From Tetmemena sp. SeJ-2015 (Eukaryota > Ciliophora > Spirotrichea > Sporadotrichida > Oxytrichidae), in assembly GCA_027382625.1 (NCBI GenBank), contig JAJKFJ010022340.1, positions 1 through 64,000 of the forward strand: a stretch of 64,000 nucleotides of DNA, in the 5' to 3' direction. Position 1 is the stretch's first letter. Every line of letters begins with the position of its first letter. Below the pieces are notes generated by a model. The model worked only from the letters and a program-made list of their open reading frames with translations. It had not been told where the DNA came from and made no database searches. This document shows positions 11,801 through 22,505 of this stretch, in pieces. The translations under genes were made by a program, and so were the position numbers.

Positions 11801-12033
11801 TTTTATTTATAATGAACCGAGACGCTTTCGAGTATGTGCTAGTATCTGCGACTGATGGGATATGGGACGTATTGCCACCTGAAAGAACTAAGAGCTTTGT
11901 AGAGACTAACTATTGGAATTTAAGTCCTACTCAGATATCGGAGTCTCTGGTAAATGAGGCATACTAAGCCTGGCAAAAATGGGACTAAAATACTATCGAC
12001 GACATCTCCATCTAGATACTAGAGCTCAAGTGA
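8896..12033 (+). CDS. PP2C-family Ser/Thr protein phosphatase with long Gln/Ser-rich N-terminus, IES-interrupted
   Basis: ATG at 8896 (MVERDDKGLKK…) and TGA at 12031. After removal of the IESs listed below, the N-terminal ~550 residues are a low-complexity Ser/Gln/Asn-rich region (for example 'MSPSPSELTTNTNSFSN'). The catalytic domain then starts with 'FTTAGKMHGKTKTNQDR'. Family motifs appear in order: 'MIVADGHGPQGELVSQ' (metal-binding DGHG), 'FDVRLSGATLTTLL', 'YCGNVGDSKAIL', 'LTMDHKPELEAERVRIE', 'GPLRVWIKNKDFPGLAMTRS' with 'IGDRVAHSVG', and 'YVLVSATDGIWDVLPPE'. These are the Mg/Mn-dependent phosphatase motifs, so phosphoserine/threonine hydrolysis is the expected activity. No membrane helix or targeting signal is obvious. 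At least one more IES remains between about 11.33 and 11.53 kb. The Gln-rich N-terminus may be regulatory, which is inference. Confidence 0.93.
9010..9082 (+). other. IES in PP2C gene, pointer AGCAAC
   Basis: AGCAAC at 9010-9015 repeats at 9083-9088. Removing 73 bases joins 'ALTLKSN' to 'LNQMSPSPSELTT' in frame. 73 is not a multiple of three, so the frame restoration is informative. Confidence 0.8.
9163..9193 (+). other. IES in PP2C gene, pointer CAACA
   Basis: CAACA at 9163-9167 repeats at 9194-9198. The 31-base T-rich insert is removed to join 'NTPANGN' to 'SRISKNGIKSLLKL'. The resulting frame then stays free of TGA through to the 'RPSLQSVVQKQ' segment. Confidence 0.75.
9939..10005 (+). 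other. IES in PP2C gene, pointer TAGA
   Basis: TAGA at 9939-9942 repeats at 10006-10009. The 67-base AT-rich insert contains a TGA. Removal gives 'SQSPNQRQKKDSHVPQTG' in frame. Confidence 0.8.
10589..10640 (+). other. IES in PP2C gene, pointer AGTA
   Basis: AGTA at 10589-10592 repeats at 10641-10644. Removing 52 bases joins 'TSLDRLDK' to 'YGQFTTAGKMHGK', the start of the catalytic domain, and corrects the frame. Confidence 0.8.
10692..10721 (+). other. IES in PP2C gene, pointer ATCAA
   Basis: ATCAA at 10692-10696 repeats at 10722-10726. The 30-base insert carries tandem TGA TGA in the coding frame. Its removal gives 'GKTKTNQDRVHSVQG', matching the conserved N-Q-D of PP2C enzymes. Confidence 0.88.
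10924..10950 (+). other. IES in PP2C gene, pointer AGAA
   Basis: AGAA at 10924-10927 repeats at 10951-10954. The 27-base insert contains an in-frame TGA. Removal gives 'LKNIPLEVSKEYHTDIR'. Confidence 0.8.
11043..11063 (+). other. IES in PP2C gene, pointer ATGT (21 bp)
   Basis: ATGT at 11043-11046 repeats at 11064-11067. The 21-base insert is T-rich. Removal converts a seven-residue insertion into the canonical PP2C motif 'FDVRLSGAT'. It is among the shortest IESs here. Confidence 0.8.
11138..11248 (+). other. IES in PP2C gene, pointer GATTC
   Basis: GATTC at 11138-11142 repeats at 11249-11253. Removing 111 bases, which include several TGA codons, creates 'CGNVGDSKAILMKLKK', the diagnostic PP2C motif. 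A rival GATTCT pair at 11259 would give 'GDSHEVEK', which does not fit the family. Confidence 0.88.
11774..11810 (+). other. IES in PP2C gene, pointer AATGA
   Basis: AATGA at 11774-11778 repeats at 11811-11815. Removing 37 bases joins 'PDVTIYKM' to 'NRDAFEYVLVSATDGIWD' and repairs a frame break within a conserved region. This is the clearest IES of the window. Confidence 0.93.
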
Positions 12034-12830
12034 AGAAGAAACGCAATTTATTTTCACCAATCTCATTTCAAAAGTTAAATCAAAATGAAGAGGATTATTA
12101 TTTTTCTATTTAGTTACGGATTGTAAATACAGCAATTTATTAACTCTCTGACAAACTACAAAAGATTTAATTCAATATAAATAAAGTCATAAACAGAGGT
12201 ATTATAAGAAGGGATTAATCTATAATTAAAGATTTTAAAATTTTAAAGAAGAAAAAGATAAATTAGTAATCTATAAATACCATTTATGTATTTTTAGTAT
12301 TACATTTTAATTTTCAAATTTTAACTAATATAAGTTTGAGAAGAAAAAAAAACATCTTAGTTATGTATCATAAATCATAGTTATAAACTTACAAATTAAA
12401 AAAAACTATAAGGATAAACTTTCTTATACGTTTTTTGTCTTCAAATAGTAAGGGTTGAATTAAATGATGCGATTAATTTTACCTAAAATTATAAATTTTT
12501 TAAATGGAACTTACCTTATCTCTCAAAGCAAAATTTTGTGGAAGCTTATATGAGAATTTATAAACAAACGCTCATTAAATATAGTTTTATGATAAAAATG
12601 TCATAATTAAGCCTTATATTAAAAACATTATGACACATTTTTTGTAAATCTTGTCTCTCTTTGCTCATAAAAATTCCTGCTAATAATTAAAAAAGCTAAT
12701 GTTTTTATTATCCCATTTTATTTTACTTCTTTTTTACTGTTTATTTTATTGAAAGATAGATAGATTAGAACTGGAAAATTAATTATATATTGTTCATAAT
12801 TAAGAATTCTGTCAAAAGTCTTCGACGATA
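12034..12830. other. Intergenic region between converging PP2C gene and gene B
   Basis: AT-rich, TGA-containing in all frames. It should contain both 3' ends. No terminator or repeat is recognised. Confidence 0.5.
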
Positions 12831-15800
12831 CATGTAATCTAACTGCTTGAATTATTTTCTTCTTCCTTGTGTTGCGAACTTGTCTTCTTCTTTTGACATT
12901 CTGATTTAGAATAATAAAATAGTTGTATTTGTAATGTTGGATAGCTATGAGCAGAATACCATATCGTCCTTATCTGTTTTAGTCTGGCACATTTCATCGA
13001 TGGAGTTGAACCTCGTAATATTTGTTCGAAAGCTGAAAACAATTAGTGCTGAAAATACTCTTCTTGGCTCTTTTTCTTTTCTGTCGAGAGACAAGTTTAT
13101 TGTAGGCCTTAATTGCCTTTTAAGTGAAATCGGATGTCACTAGGATTAAACTGAACAGGATTTGCAAAACTATTAAACTTATTTTTTAGAGTATTTTTAT
13201 TTAATAAATCACAATAGAACAAAATAACAAAATATTTTGAAAGGGAATCATAAATATGGATTTTAGTATCTATATTAATTTAGAGTATAATTATTAAATT
13301 AATAAACTATGATTCAAAAAATGTAATGCTTAAATGTGTTACTTAAAACTATGAGAGCGATTGGTAAGAAGCAAATATAAAATCAATCAAATTATTTATA
13401 GAATCCAAGATAGATTCTGAGCATGTATTCAATGTTTGACTATCCACTGAAGGGGAGGAAACAATAACAGATCAGCAGTAAAATAATTTCATTCCATATA
13501 GCTTAGATATTGTGCTCCACCAATTTAATTTAATTTGAAAGGTCTGCAAATTATCAAATATAGCAGGAAAGCGAATGAGAGCCAGGTTATTAACAGGATT
13601 TAAATATATGTTAAATTCTTTATTTAGGATTGAAATGGCAACTTAATCCCCTAGGTTTACTAAAACCATGGAATAGAGAAGCTTTCTCGCCATTTTATAT
13701 TTAACTATAATTCATTTGAGCAGGGTGATAGATAGCAGACCAATAAATTCGCATCAATTTAGGGTAATTAATTTAAATTTTTTTAATTGGTTTAGTCTTC
13801 TTGGTTTAAGTCTTGCTTGAGAATATTTGCTTAATTTTTAAAAGACCAGCTTTTGGTCTGATTCTAATCCTCTTTAATTGTCAATAAGACTATTTAAATA
13901 TGCCATATATTAGACTATGGCCGCAAAGTAAATAGGAACTATAATTTGAGAGACTATAATGATCAAGCTTAAAATAAATTTAGAATAGAAAATAAAGTTG
14001 ATGTCATATTTATTTTTCATAATTTTTAAATTTATAAGATTATTAAAATAGAAATTTAAAGGTTTTACTCACAATCTCTAAAGTTAATAAGAAATTGATC
14101 CAATTATATTTGAAGTCAGAGATACCTAGAAATTAATTAAGATCATTCCAATATTTCCTAACTCCTCCTCATAAGACGTGATAGTGAGGGAGTGGACTTA
14201 TCTTACAAAATCATTTTATGATGATGGCATGCATTAAATTACCAAAAATGAAAAATGATTTATCTTTATTAGCAACAAATTTACTTAATTTACACCAAAA
14301 AAGTTCTGAATAATAAACTTGTGAGACCACTTATAAGTTGAGCCAAAGATTCAGTTTCCACCTAACATTCAAACATTAACCAACTTACAAACTTACAAAT
14401 TGAATGCTTATCATAGCACAAAGCTGCTGCTCTAGAAAAGCCTCTAAGAAAAATCTTATGACTAAATCTGCCCCGATATTTTTGTAGAGCCATTAAACCA
14501 ATCCCAATCTAGACTGCTATAAAGAGTAGAGATAAATTACTTTATGGATCTTATGAGTCTCAGAGTTAGACTTAATTATTATTTTGATATCATTTTTTTA
14601 GAATCACAGAAGCACTAGGATGTAGTATATTCTGAGATTTAAAATAAGATAGAAATAAAGCCGAGGTTGCTGATTAGGTTTAGAGAGTCGTAATTCATCA
14701 TTTCAAATGCATAACATAAAAGCATAGATTAGCGGATTTAAAATTTTGCATTACATATGATAATAACTGATTCTTTAATTCAGTACAAAAGTGCTGTTTT
14801 AAGAAATTGATTATTAAATATATTCCTAAAATTTTACTTTTACTTTTTACTTTTACTTTACTTTAAAATTTTGCATCGTTATAAGCTCTATCATCTAGCT
14901 AGTCCAGTGCAAAGAGAGAATTGGAGTATTCTGTTGAAAATTATTGTGGAATTATAATTTACAGTCAACAGGGATGAGGTTGAAGCTGCTGATATCGTTT
15001 ATCATTCCAAACATGGCTAGCATATTTGCAGGTAGTAAAATTAAATATGGATTTGATTTATAGAATGAAACTTATCATAGGGAGATGAGTGATGAATTGG
15101 AAATTTTCAATCATTCCCCACATGTACTGCAAACTTTAACTCCTAAACGAGAATGAGTCAAATGGAAAATAAATTACAAAAACAAGGTAAGGAGGATGTT
15201 TGTACCAAAGAGGCAACCCATCGTCCACTTTACTGTGTTAGCTACAACTGAGGTGGCATCAAGGAAGTCTATATAAGATATGTTTAACTGCTAAGAATTT
15301 ACTTTTGCTTATCTGAGGAGGGATTGAGCCAATTAATTTGTAATTATTAGGGATGTAGTATCCATAAAAATTCTTTTTAAATTCAAAGATACTTTATAAA
15401 TTTACTTTACTTCAAATCGTCGCTGAGAAAGACAAATCTATTGGTTACATTGATTTGAAGAACGTCTAAAAAATTAAAGTCAATTTCAATGACAGATATT
15501 TATTGATACAAGTCTTAAAATTCCAGTTAAAGCGTCACTGATTTGCTCTAGATGCTTGAAACAGTGAAAATAAATTTAGAAGTTTACCTGAGTAAATTTG
15601 ACTACTTCTTTTTGATTTATTAAATAAAGAAAGGTTAAATAGAGTTAAAATTTAGGACTTAAACTTTTAAGTCCCTCTCTATTGTTTGAGCTAGGGTACT
15701 GTAAATGAACAACTCTTTCTCAAAGGCTATGTTAACCTTGCCTGTGTTTGTGACTTTAATTATCCTAGCTTTCATTTCCTGACTGTTGCTCAATATATAC

Positions 15801-18800
15801 TTATAAGATCATAAATATTTGGATGAGAGTTTGATTTTAAGTTAGATTAAATTTATCAATGGCTAAAATGTCTATTTTTGAGATCACCGAATCTAACTGT
15901 TGATTCTAAACATGTATATTGAAATTTTAGGTATCACAATTTACATCGTTTGCAGAGGGTTAGATCTTAACTCCTACTACAATAGTCCCAAAGGCTAAAT
16001 TTGTGGTCGTAAGATTCATCATTGCCTGCTTTATAGAACCCTTTGGCTGAGAAATGATGGAAGCGAAGACATCATTTGATTTTAAAATGGTGGCTGTAAT
16101 CTTGAAGTTTAAATTGCTATTGCTTAAAATAGCTGGAATTAAATGTATCTGTGACTTATTTAATTGTTTAATAGGGTTAATAACTTAGGGGAGAGGGATG
16201 AGCTAAGTTGAGCTAGATTAATTAAATAAGAAATGGATTTCATGGTTGTATCAGAAATCTAATTTTAAAAGTATGGGCATTCCCTGCTTTATGATGACTA
16301 TTTGTCATTTTAATGAATTAGTAAAAATAGAGAGAATTTGGAGGGTAATGAAAAGTTTAATCAATCCTCGCTCGATCTTATTATTGCTCAATTAGTAATC
16401 TATTATTTCATTTATAAAAAATAAACTTTCGGAACCTACACAGCATGAACAAAGAAAAACAATCGAGGATACTAATTTAATAATGTAAGTAATCTATGAA
16501 TACAATAATAATAAATGGGTTTTAATAATTTTTAAAAATTATCTGTTCACTATTTTTTTTCAAAAAAAATTTTTTTTAATTAATAGAAATTTTTAAATTT
16601 TCCAAGTAAAAAGTACTTTCATTTCATTTAATTTCATTTCCCTTCCTTGAAGTTAATTTTTTGATGATAATGTGCTTTGGTTTTTACTTGAAATATAAAC
16701 AAAAATTAGAAATTTTTAAGTGATAAATTGAAAAAATTAAAAGTTTTTTTCTCAAAGATATTTTTTTTAAATTTATTTTTTTTGTTAAAATAAGATTTTA
16801 ATCACATAACCAAACCCCGGGGAAATTCCGCGGCCGGAATTTCCCCGGGGAGGCTTAAATTTTTAATTGTTAATATAAATTAGGAAAATATTATTTTTGG
16901 TAAATGAAAATCTATTATGTTTAAGAAGAAAAAAAAAAATTTTTGTAAAATTTTTTATTTTTGATTTGCTTATTAGATCTACAAATTAGTTCAAACTAAC
17001 CTTTGGCCTGGTCATAGTATGTATCATTACTCGTAGGAATTGAAATAGAAATTTACTACTTACTCATAAGCTTTAGAGACATAGAAATTCTTATTGAGTT
17101 TTTATAGCAGCTCTTGAAATATTCAACATAAAAAACTTTACCATCCATGCTAACTTCAGAGTCCATCGTATCAAATGATAAAAGAAATTTTGCAAGAATG
17201 CATTATGAATTTACATAACTTGCACTGTCTTACTCCCAATCCTTTAGATCAGTTAAAATCAACTTCTTAATTTGCAAAATAAAAAAGAAAAAAAAAGAGC
17301 AAATAGCGAAAAAAAATACGAAATTTATCCAAAAATTTATTTCTAATATTATTATAAGAATTATTATTAATGGTGAAAATTAAAGCGGATTTTCTTAAGA
17401 GTTTTTTAATAAAAATTAAAAACACAAGGATCTTGTAGAAGTCATTCTTTGTTCGGAATTATGAGGATGCTAGCAGAGGTATCAATCATAAGAACGTTTA
17501 ATTGTGAAGGATGCTTCTGAGCTTAATCTTGATTTTCAGACCTCGTGAATATATTTAGTGATGCAACTGGAGGAGGTTGCTGCTTCTGTCATCTGACTTT
17601 GAGCTAATTAGCTGATAGCTTCATGAGCTTGAGGGCACCGCAGTTTTCTCTCTAAAAATAAGTTTGAAAAAAAATCACAAATGTTTTTTACTCGATATAA
17701 AAATCTCTAAAATTATTTGTTTGATTATATATTTTAGTGAAGTGCATGAAGTGAGTTACTTTAAACTGAAGTGAAGAGAGAGATTTGAAGATCCAATCTT
17801 TTTATACTCTTATCAATGCTGCCCTCATGTGAATGCTCGAAATTTGTTAGCACCTTTTATTGAAATCTATTTCATTATTCTGAAGTCTATTAGTGGAATG
17901 AATTTATTAAATTAATCGAGCTGAATTCATATAGTAAATAGCTTTGATTTACTGAATTCCTAAATAGGGATCATAGACTTTCTTTTACTAACTTGAAAAT
18001 TAAGAAATTTGAGCTTGTGATTTTTATTTGGGCTTTTGATTTTTAGGATTTGTATTTTTTTAAAAATTTTTTGTTTTTTTGGATTTTTTTGAATTTTTTT
18101 GGTTTTTTTCAAACCTGAAGTTTTTTGCCCATTTTTATCTTGGAAATTTTAAAAATAGTTCTTTTTTTTTAATCAGTTAATTTTTGGTTTTTAATTTTTA
18201 TTTTTAAAGGGGGAAACCCAAAATTTTTTTATTTGTCCCTTTTAAAAAATAAAATTTTCCCCTTTTTCTTTTGGTTTTTTAAATAAAGGGAAAAAACTTT
18301 AAAATTTTATTAATTTTTTTAAATTTTTTTCTTTTTTGATTTTAAAACTTAATAGTCTTGTTTATTAAAATAAAGAGTTTTAAATAATTTTTATTTTTTT
18401 TAAAATTATTTTTTCCCCTACTTTTTTTATTTTTTTACTTTAAAACTTATTTCTTTTAATTCATAAAAACAAATTTTTAAAGTTATTTTAAAAGCCTATT
18501 AAGAAAAAAGTGTTTTTTCGTAATTTTTTTTGGAGTTCCTTTTTCTCCCATTTTCCCCAAGTTTTTGAAAACTTTTGAAAAGTGGATCTAAAATTTTTTC
18601 TTCAAAAAAATCAATCCCCTATTTGAGGAAAAATACAGATTTATGTATAAGTTCTAAAAGTATTTTAAATAGTTGAAAGGTTTTCTGAATTAATTGATAT
18701 CAGATTGTGAAATAAAAAAGAGAAGCTGATAAAGAAAATATTCATTCATAAAAAGTCTTTAAAATTCTCACATCTAAAATTAGTTTTCAGAAAAGAATTA

Positions 18801-21600
18801 GTCTAGTTTAAAAGTTATAATGTCTTTTAATAAATTATTTTTTGGAAGCATATAATAGTATTTTCTTCCTTTGTAATAATCTTTTTGAATATATATATTA
18901 TAACACCCCGCAAATTCCGCGCGCGCGGGAAATTTCCCGCGATGTTACTAAAAATTATTTAGATGCAATCACATAATTTTCTTGGATTGAATAAATTTGA
19001 AATTAATAAAAATTTTAATTTTGAAAAATTACAAAAACAAAACTAATTTGGAAATTGATCAAGCCATTTAAATTGTAAATGAAAAATTATTTTTCTATAA
19101 ATTTAAAAAAAAGTTTGATTTAAAAGATAGAAAAAGCTTTTTTCGGTTTTTAAGCTTAAAATTTTTTTTAAATATGTTAAATAATTGAAAATAAGCAAAA
19201 ATATTTAAAAAACTTTTACTTTGAGTAAATATAAAATTCATTTACTGAATTGCAGTTTTAGATTTTTTTACTTAATAAGGGAAAGTCTAGGAAACAAAAG
19301 GTTTCTTATTTTCATGCATGGTGGTTTCCTCTTTTACCCTTTTTTTTTAAATAAATGAAAAAAAATTTACTAAAATAGCAAAAATAAGATCGAGGCGAGG
19401 TTTGGGATTAAATTTTTTAAATTACCCTCCAAAAATTTCTCTCTTTTTTTAAAATAAATGTAAATGGTGAACTCTTTAAAATTACTTAAGAAAAATTATG
19501 TTTCATAGTCTGCCTATTCTATAATTGAAATTAAATTGAGGAGAAATAGGGTGACTATATTTGTGACTTGTAAACCATTTTATAAGTGCCTGCGTATAAA
19601 TCATCATTAGTCTGAATTGTCAGAGAGTTTACAAAAATATAATTACTATATTTTTAATAGTTAGCCGATTAGGTAAAAGTAATAAAGCTGATATCTTTGC
19701 CCTCTGCTTCGATAATACTATAAAAGACAAAGCCACAATTAGAGGGAGAGAGCTACTGAGTTTTGAATTTATAAGTGGCCGCTGGATCTCCAATAAAGTA
19801 GTTCACCTCAGGAAACATCGGGCTAGTTTAGACCACGAGCTCGTCTTAACAAATTAAAAATTATCAACAACTTGTTAACTATTACACATAGAAGTAAAAG
19901 ATAAAAAGAAAATGCAGATAATTTATTCTCGCAATAGATTGAAAATTAAGGAATACTAAGGCTATTCAACTCGTAGATGCCAACTTGGTGTATCACTGTT
20001 GCTTAAATTCTGTAAATCCCAGTGGTATCTAGAAGTGAACTTAAATCTGACTTCATAAAAATTTAAGGTATTTGTCTTTAAAGATAAAAGTTAGCTGATA
20101 GATATAGTTTGGAGACGATTAAGAGGGTTGAAGTTCTCTAAGTGGGGTGAGTATTGTATTGGTACTAGAAATAATCTTGAATTAAACGTAAAGAGTGCCG
20201 ATCATATCTGAGCAAGAGCCAATTGTGATATCGCCGACAACTATCTAATAGAACTCGCTTGCCTTCACTTTATAGGTTTAAATAGTTTTAAATTAGTTTG
20301 AGATGATAATTAGCTTGAAAACTCTAATCCTTCATAGAGTGTGCTACAGCAAAAAATAATATAGACAGCTGAATTGGCTCAGCTTTAAAACTATTCACTA
20401 TTTTATTATGAATATTAGCTCTGAGATTATTGAAGTCATGGTTACAACGCCTGCACTTATGTTTTGAAGAGAGCTAGTTTAAATAAAAATTGAAAGATAG
20501 ACAATTATTTATTAGTCGACTAAATGACTAAACTTATGCTGTAAAATGAACCTTGATCACTAAAACTTAAGGTGTTTGTGATCTCGCTACTAGTCTAAAA
20601 TATAAATGGGGAAAAATATCAGCCAAATAATTAAATAGAAAATGATATGCAACTTCTCTCAGAATAGCCGAGAAAAGCTTAATTTCCATATTTACCCCAA
20701 TAGAAAAATGGTACGGAAGATGCTTAGGAAAAAGACTATAGGCCAATGAATTAAAAGTTACCATAGAGTTTACTCTAGGGGTCTTAAATTTCATAAAGAT
20801 GAACACCGTTGCCTGTTAAAACGGAGCAATTTAATTTTATATCTACTGCGTCCAAACCAAGGCTGATGCAATTATAATCGTTTTAATAAAAGTTAAAATT
20901 AAAATTTTGAGGGTATTTTATAAATATCTGGGACTTTGTAGAGAAATATTAATTAATTTTAGAAACAATCGTGCTTAGCTAGAAGGTAGCGTGTTACTTA
21001 CGTATGAAAAGAAGAAATACAAATCCTCATCAGAACTTATTTTAAATGCTTATATTTAAACCACTAAAATCTGAGTTTGAGGAAACTGCGTTGACTTCTA
21101 AGCATTCAATATTAACATCATTAGAGCTTAGATCCCTTTCTAGAGATTATTGCTAATTAGTTACCGAATAAAATATAAATCAAAGTAATGGACGAAATAG
21201 CCAAAGAAAGTGGAAGATTAAGAGGTAGATGACTGGTATGGGCCCCCTATGCATCCATAAAGAGTGCTCTGGTGTTGCTTGCTCATGCTCATTGCCTTGA
21301 TATTCACGCCCTCTGTTGAAACTTGAAGCTACTTCACACTTTTCCAACTTTATAGTTACTATAAATAAATGTAGCAAGTTAAATTAGTGAGTAATATATT
21401 CTACTAATAAATTATTTTATAGTTGTTGATTTTAAAGAGCTGATGACAAGTATATTAAAGGAGAGTGTAAGTGGAGGCAAATCCTGGCCAGATACTACTC
21501 CTACGTATATTAAATTTTAAGTCGGGTCCTCAAGTAAAACAGTTAATTTATTAAAAATGAGTATTTATAATAGTTGGCCTTACACCCCATTTGACTTCTA
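12830..21600 (-). CDS. Gene B: large multi-spanning surface protein, paralogue of gene A, IES-interrupted
   Basis: Minus-strand coding segments in the TAA/TAG=Gln code. The membrane core reads 'LPANMLAMFGMINDISSFNL' near 15.0 kb, then 'MMNYDSLNLISNLGFISIL' (14.7 kb), 'VIRFFLEAFLEQQLCAMIS' (14.4 kb) and 'LSFAFLLYLIICRPF' (13.6 kb). These match the C-terminal core of A, C, D and F in order. Extracellular modules lie upstream, for example 'ARIIKVTNTGKVNIAFEKEL' (15.75 kb), 'MMNLTTTNLAFGTIVVGVK' (16.0 kb) and weaker segments at 19.5-21.5 kb. A basic tail follows the core ('AIKAYNKLVSRQKRKRAKK', 13.1 kb). The 16.45-19.45 kb stretch is mostly non-coding and would be a very large IES or several. Both ends are approximate. 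The direction and family are secure; the extracellular half is not. Confidence 0.65.
14708..14871 (-). other. Composite IES in gene B, pointer TGCAT, carrying insert E2
   Basis: TGCAT occurs at 14708-14712, 14747-14751 and 14872-14876. Removing 14708-14871 joins minus-strand 'AYNDA'+'FEMMNYDSLNL'. Gene F has the equivalent uninterrupted 'SFNDAFQMMNYESHNL', which fixes the borders by homology. The IES consists of a 39-base AT-rich core plus the 125-base E2 insertion and its duplicated target. Confidence 0.85.
14737..14876 (+). mobile_element. SINE-like insert E2 with 15-bp direct repeats
   Basis: TTTAAAATTTTGCAT at 14737-14751 is perfectly repeated at 14862-14876. The 110 bases between share with E1 the body 'AAGTGCTGTTTTAAGAAATT' and 'ATATTCCTAAAATTTTACTT' and the ACTTT-type 3' tail. 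E2 is about 35 bases longer at the 5' side. Variable 5' end, simple-repeat 3' tail and a 15-bp target duplication are the marks of target-primed retroposition. I see no RNA polymerase III boxes. Confidence 0.72.
16815..16850. repeat. GC-rich hairpin 1
   Basis: A 36-base, nearly all-GC island in an AT desert. The 15-base arm CCCCGGGGAAATTCC is followed by GCGGCC and then the exact inverted arm. Each arm also contains the palindrome CCCCGGGG. Confidence 0.85.
18901..18947. repeat. GC-rich hairpin 2
   Basis: A 47-base imperfect palindrome bounded by TAACA and TGTTA. It has CCGCGCGCGCGG at the centre and AAATT/AATTT cores on both sides. It resembles hairpin 1 in having GC blocks separated by AAATT. 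Confidence 0.75.
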
Positions 21601-21639
21601 TTTTCGCAAAGGATTCAATTTCTATCCATTACCCCCAAC

Positions 21640-22030
21640 AAAAAAAATTTAATCTTGTTTATTAAAATTAATTTTATTTGAAAATTTAAAAATTAAAAAA
21701 ATAATTTTTTAAACTTTTAAAATAAAAAATTATAAATTTTTTTAAATTTATTTAGAGTTTTTTTTTTTTAATTTTATGTTTATTAGGTTGAAAACCCCAA
21801 AAAAGGGGGGTTTCTTTTTATAAAAATTTATTTTTTAAAATTGGGGTATTTTAAATTAATGACAATTTAAAAAACAATTTAATTTAAAAAATTTTGTAAA
21901 AAAAATTTAAATTTTTTTTTAAAAAAATTTTTGCAAATCAAATTCAAATTTTTTAAAAATTTTGCTTAAATTTTTTAAAAAAAAATTTAAGTTTTTAAAA
22001 ATTTAGAAAAAGATATTCAAATTAGGGTAA
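21640..22030. other. Homopolymer-rich AT tract
   Basis: Almost only A/T in runs of 4-9. No coding potential. Similar tracts lie at 22.72-23.06, 23.20-23.42 and 23.77-23.97 kb between coding blocks. Confidence 0.6.
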
Positions 22031-22129
22031 TTCCTATCTAATAAAAAGGTGAGAAATAAAATTTAAGCTACTAATTATCTAATAATGTTTTTGTTTGTGG
22101 GGATAAATATAAATTATTACGCATGTTCG

Positions 22130-22505
22130 ATTATAGAAGATAGATGGAAATGAAAACTTACCCTAAAAAATAAACTTTGCTCGTGCTTTAATGGTAAAGG
22201 ATGGCCTGTCTGTTTATAGAAATTCTTGCACGTGGAAATAGTTTAGAATATAAGATTGCTCCATTCGAAGGATTTAAAATAACAAATTTTTATATCATCA
22301 AGGATTAATTGAGACACAAATATCTTCAAAAAAAAAAGGAAAAATTTTATTATCGTAAGTTGGGGTTGATGACGAAACTGTTCCGTAATAGGAGAGCAAA
22401 GCGAATATTTAATTTTAGGAGTAGGTTAAGAGCTTTTACCACCGCCACGTTCCCAACTTGGAATTCGTACGTGTAAGTCCAAGTCACAATCCTTTTAAAA
22501 TAGAA
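22130..22505 (-). CDS. Coding block, unassigned (possible N-terminal part of gene B)
   Basis: The minus strand reads 'TWTYTYEFQVGNVAVVKALN', then 'RFALLLRNSFVINPNL', and, after a short AT gap, 'MEQSYILNYFHVQEF' with 'TDRPSFTIKARAKF'. Composition and residue mix are typical of real segments. It lies upstream of gene B on the same strand and could be its N-terminus. It could equally be a displaced segment of the scrambled gene at 23.4-24.5 kb. No family is recognised. Confidence 0.5.

Larger units (their letters stand above)
16450..19450. other. AT desert inside gene B
   Basis: Three kilobases dominated by A and T runs with two GC-rich hairpins. The only coding-like part is 17.42-17.65 kb, where both strands have open frames: minus 'QAHEAISQLAQSQMTEA', plus 'TGGGCCFCHLTLSQLADSF'. 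I cannot say which is real. The rest has no features. It is probably germline-limited DNA between gene B segments. Confidence 0.5.

Noticed and set aside
11774..11815. The short inserts as spliceosomal introns
   Set aside because: Most lack GT…AG ends, while all have direct repeats at the borders. A few GT…AG stretches (6856-6899, 31.47 kb) may be true introns, but I could not prove it.
8896..12033. TGA as a sense codon (Trp or Cys)
   Set aside because: In the phosphatase most in-frame TGA codons fall inside placed IESs; the one other, near 11.5 kb, falls in the stretch with an unresolved IES. Conserved Trp positions are TGG, and a TGA follows the last conserved motif.
20567..20806. 79-residue standard-code minus ORF near 20.6-20.8 kb as a separate gene
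   Set aside because: It lies in the gene B span on the same strand and is more likely one segment of that gene; no independent start context.
21786..21812. AAAACCCCAAAA near a G run as telomeric C4A4 repeat
   Set aside because: Only one unit, not tandem, in a homopolymer-rich tract.
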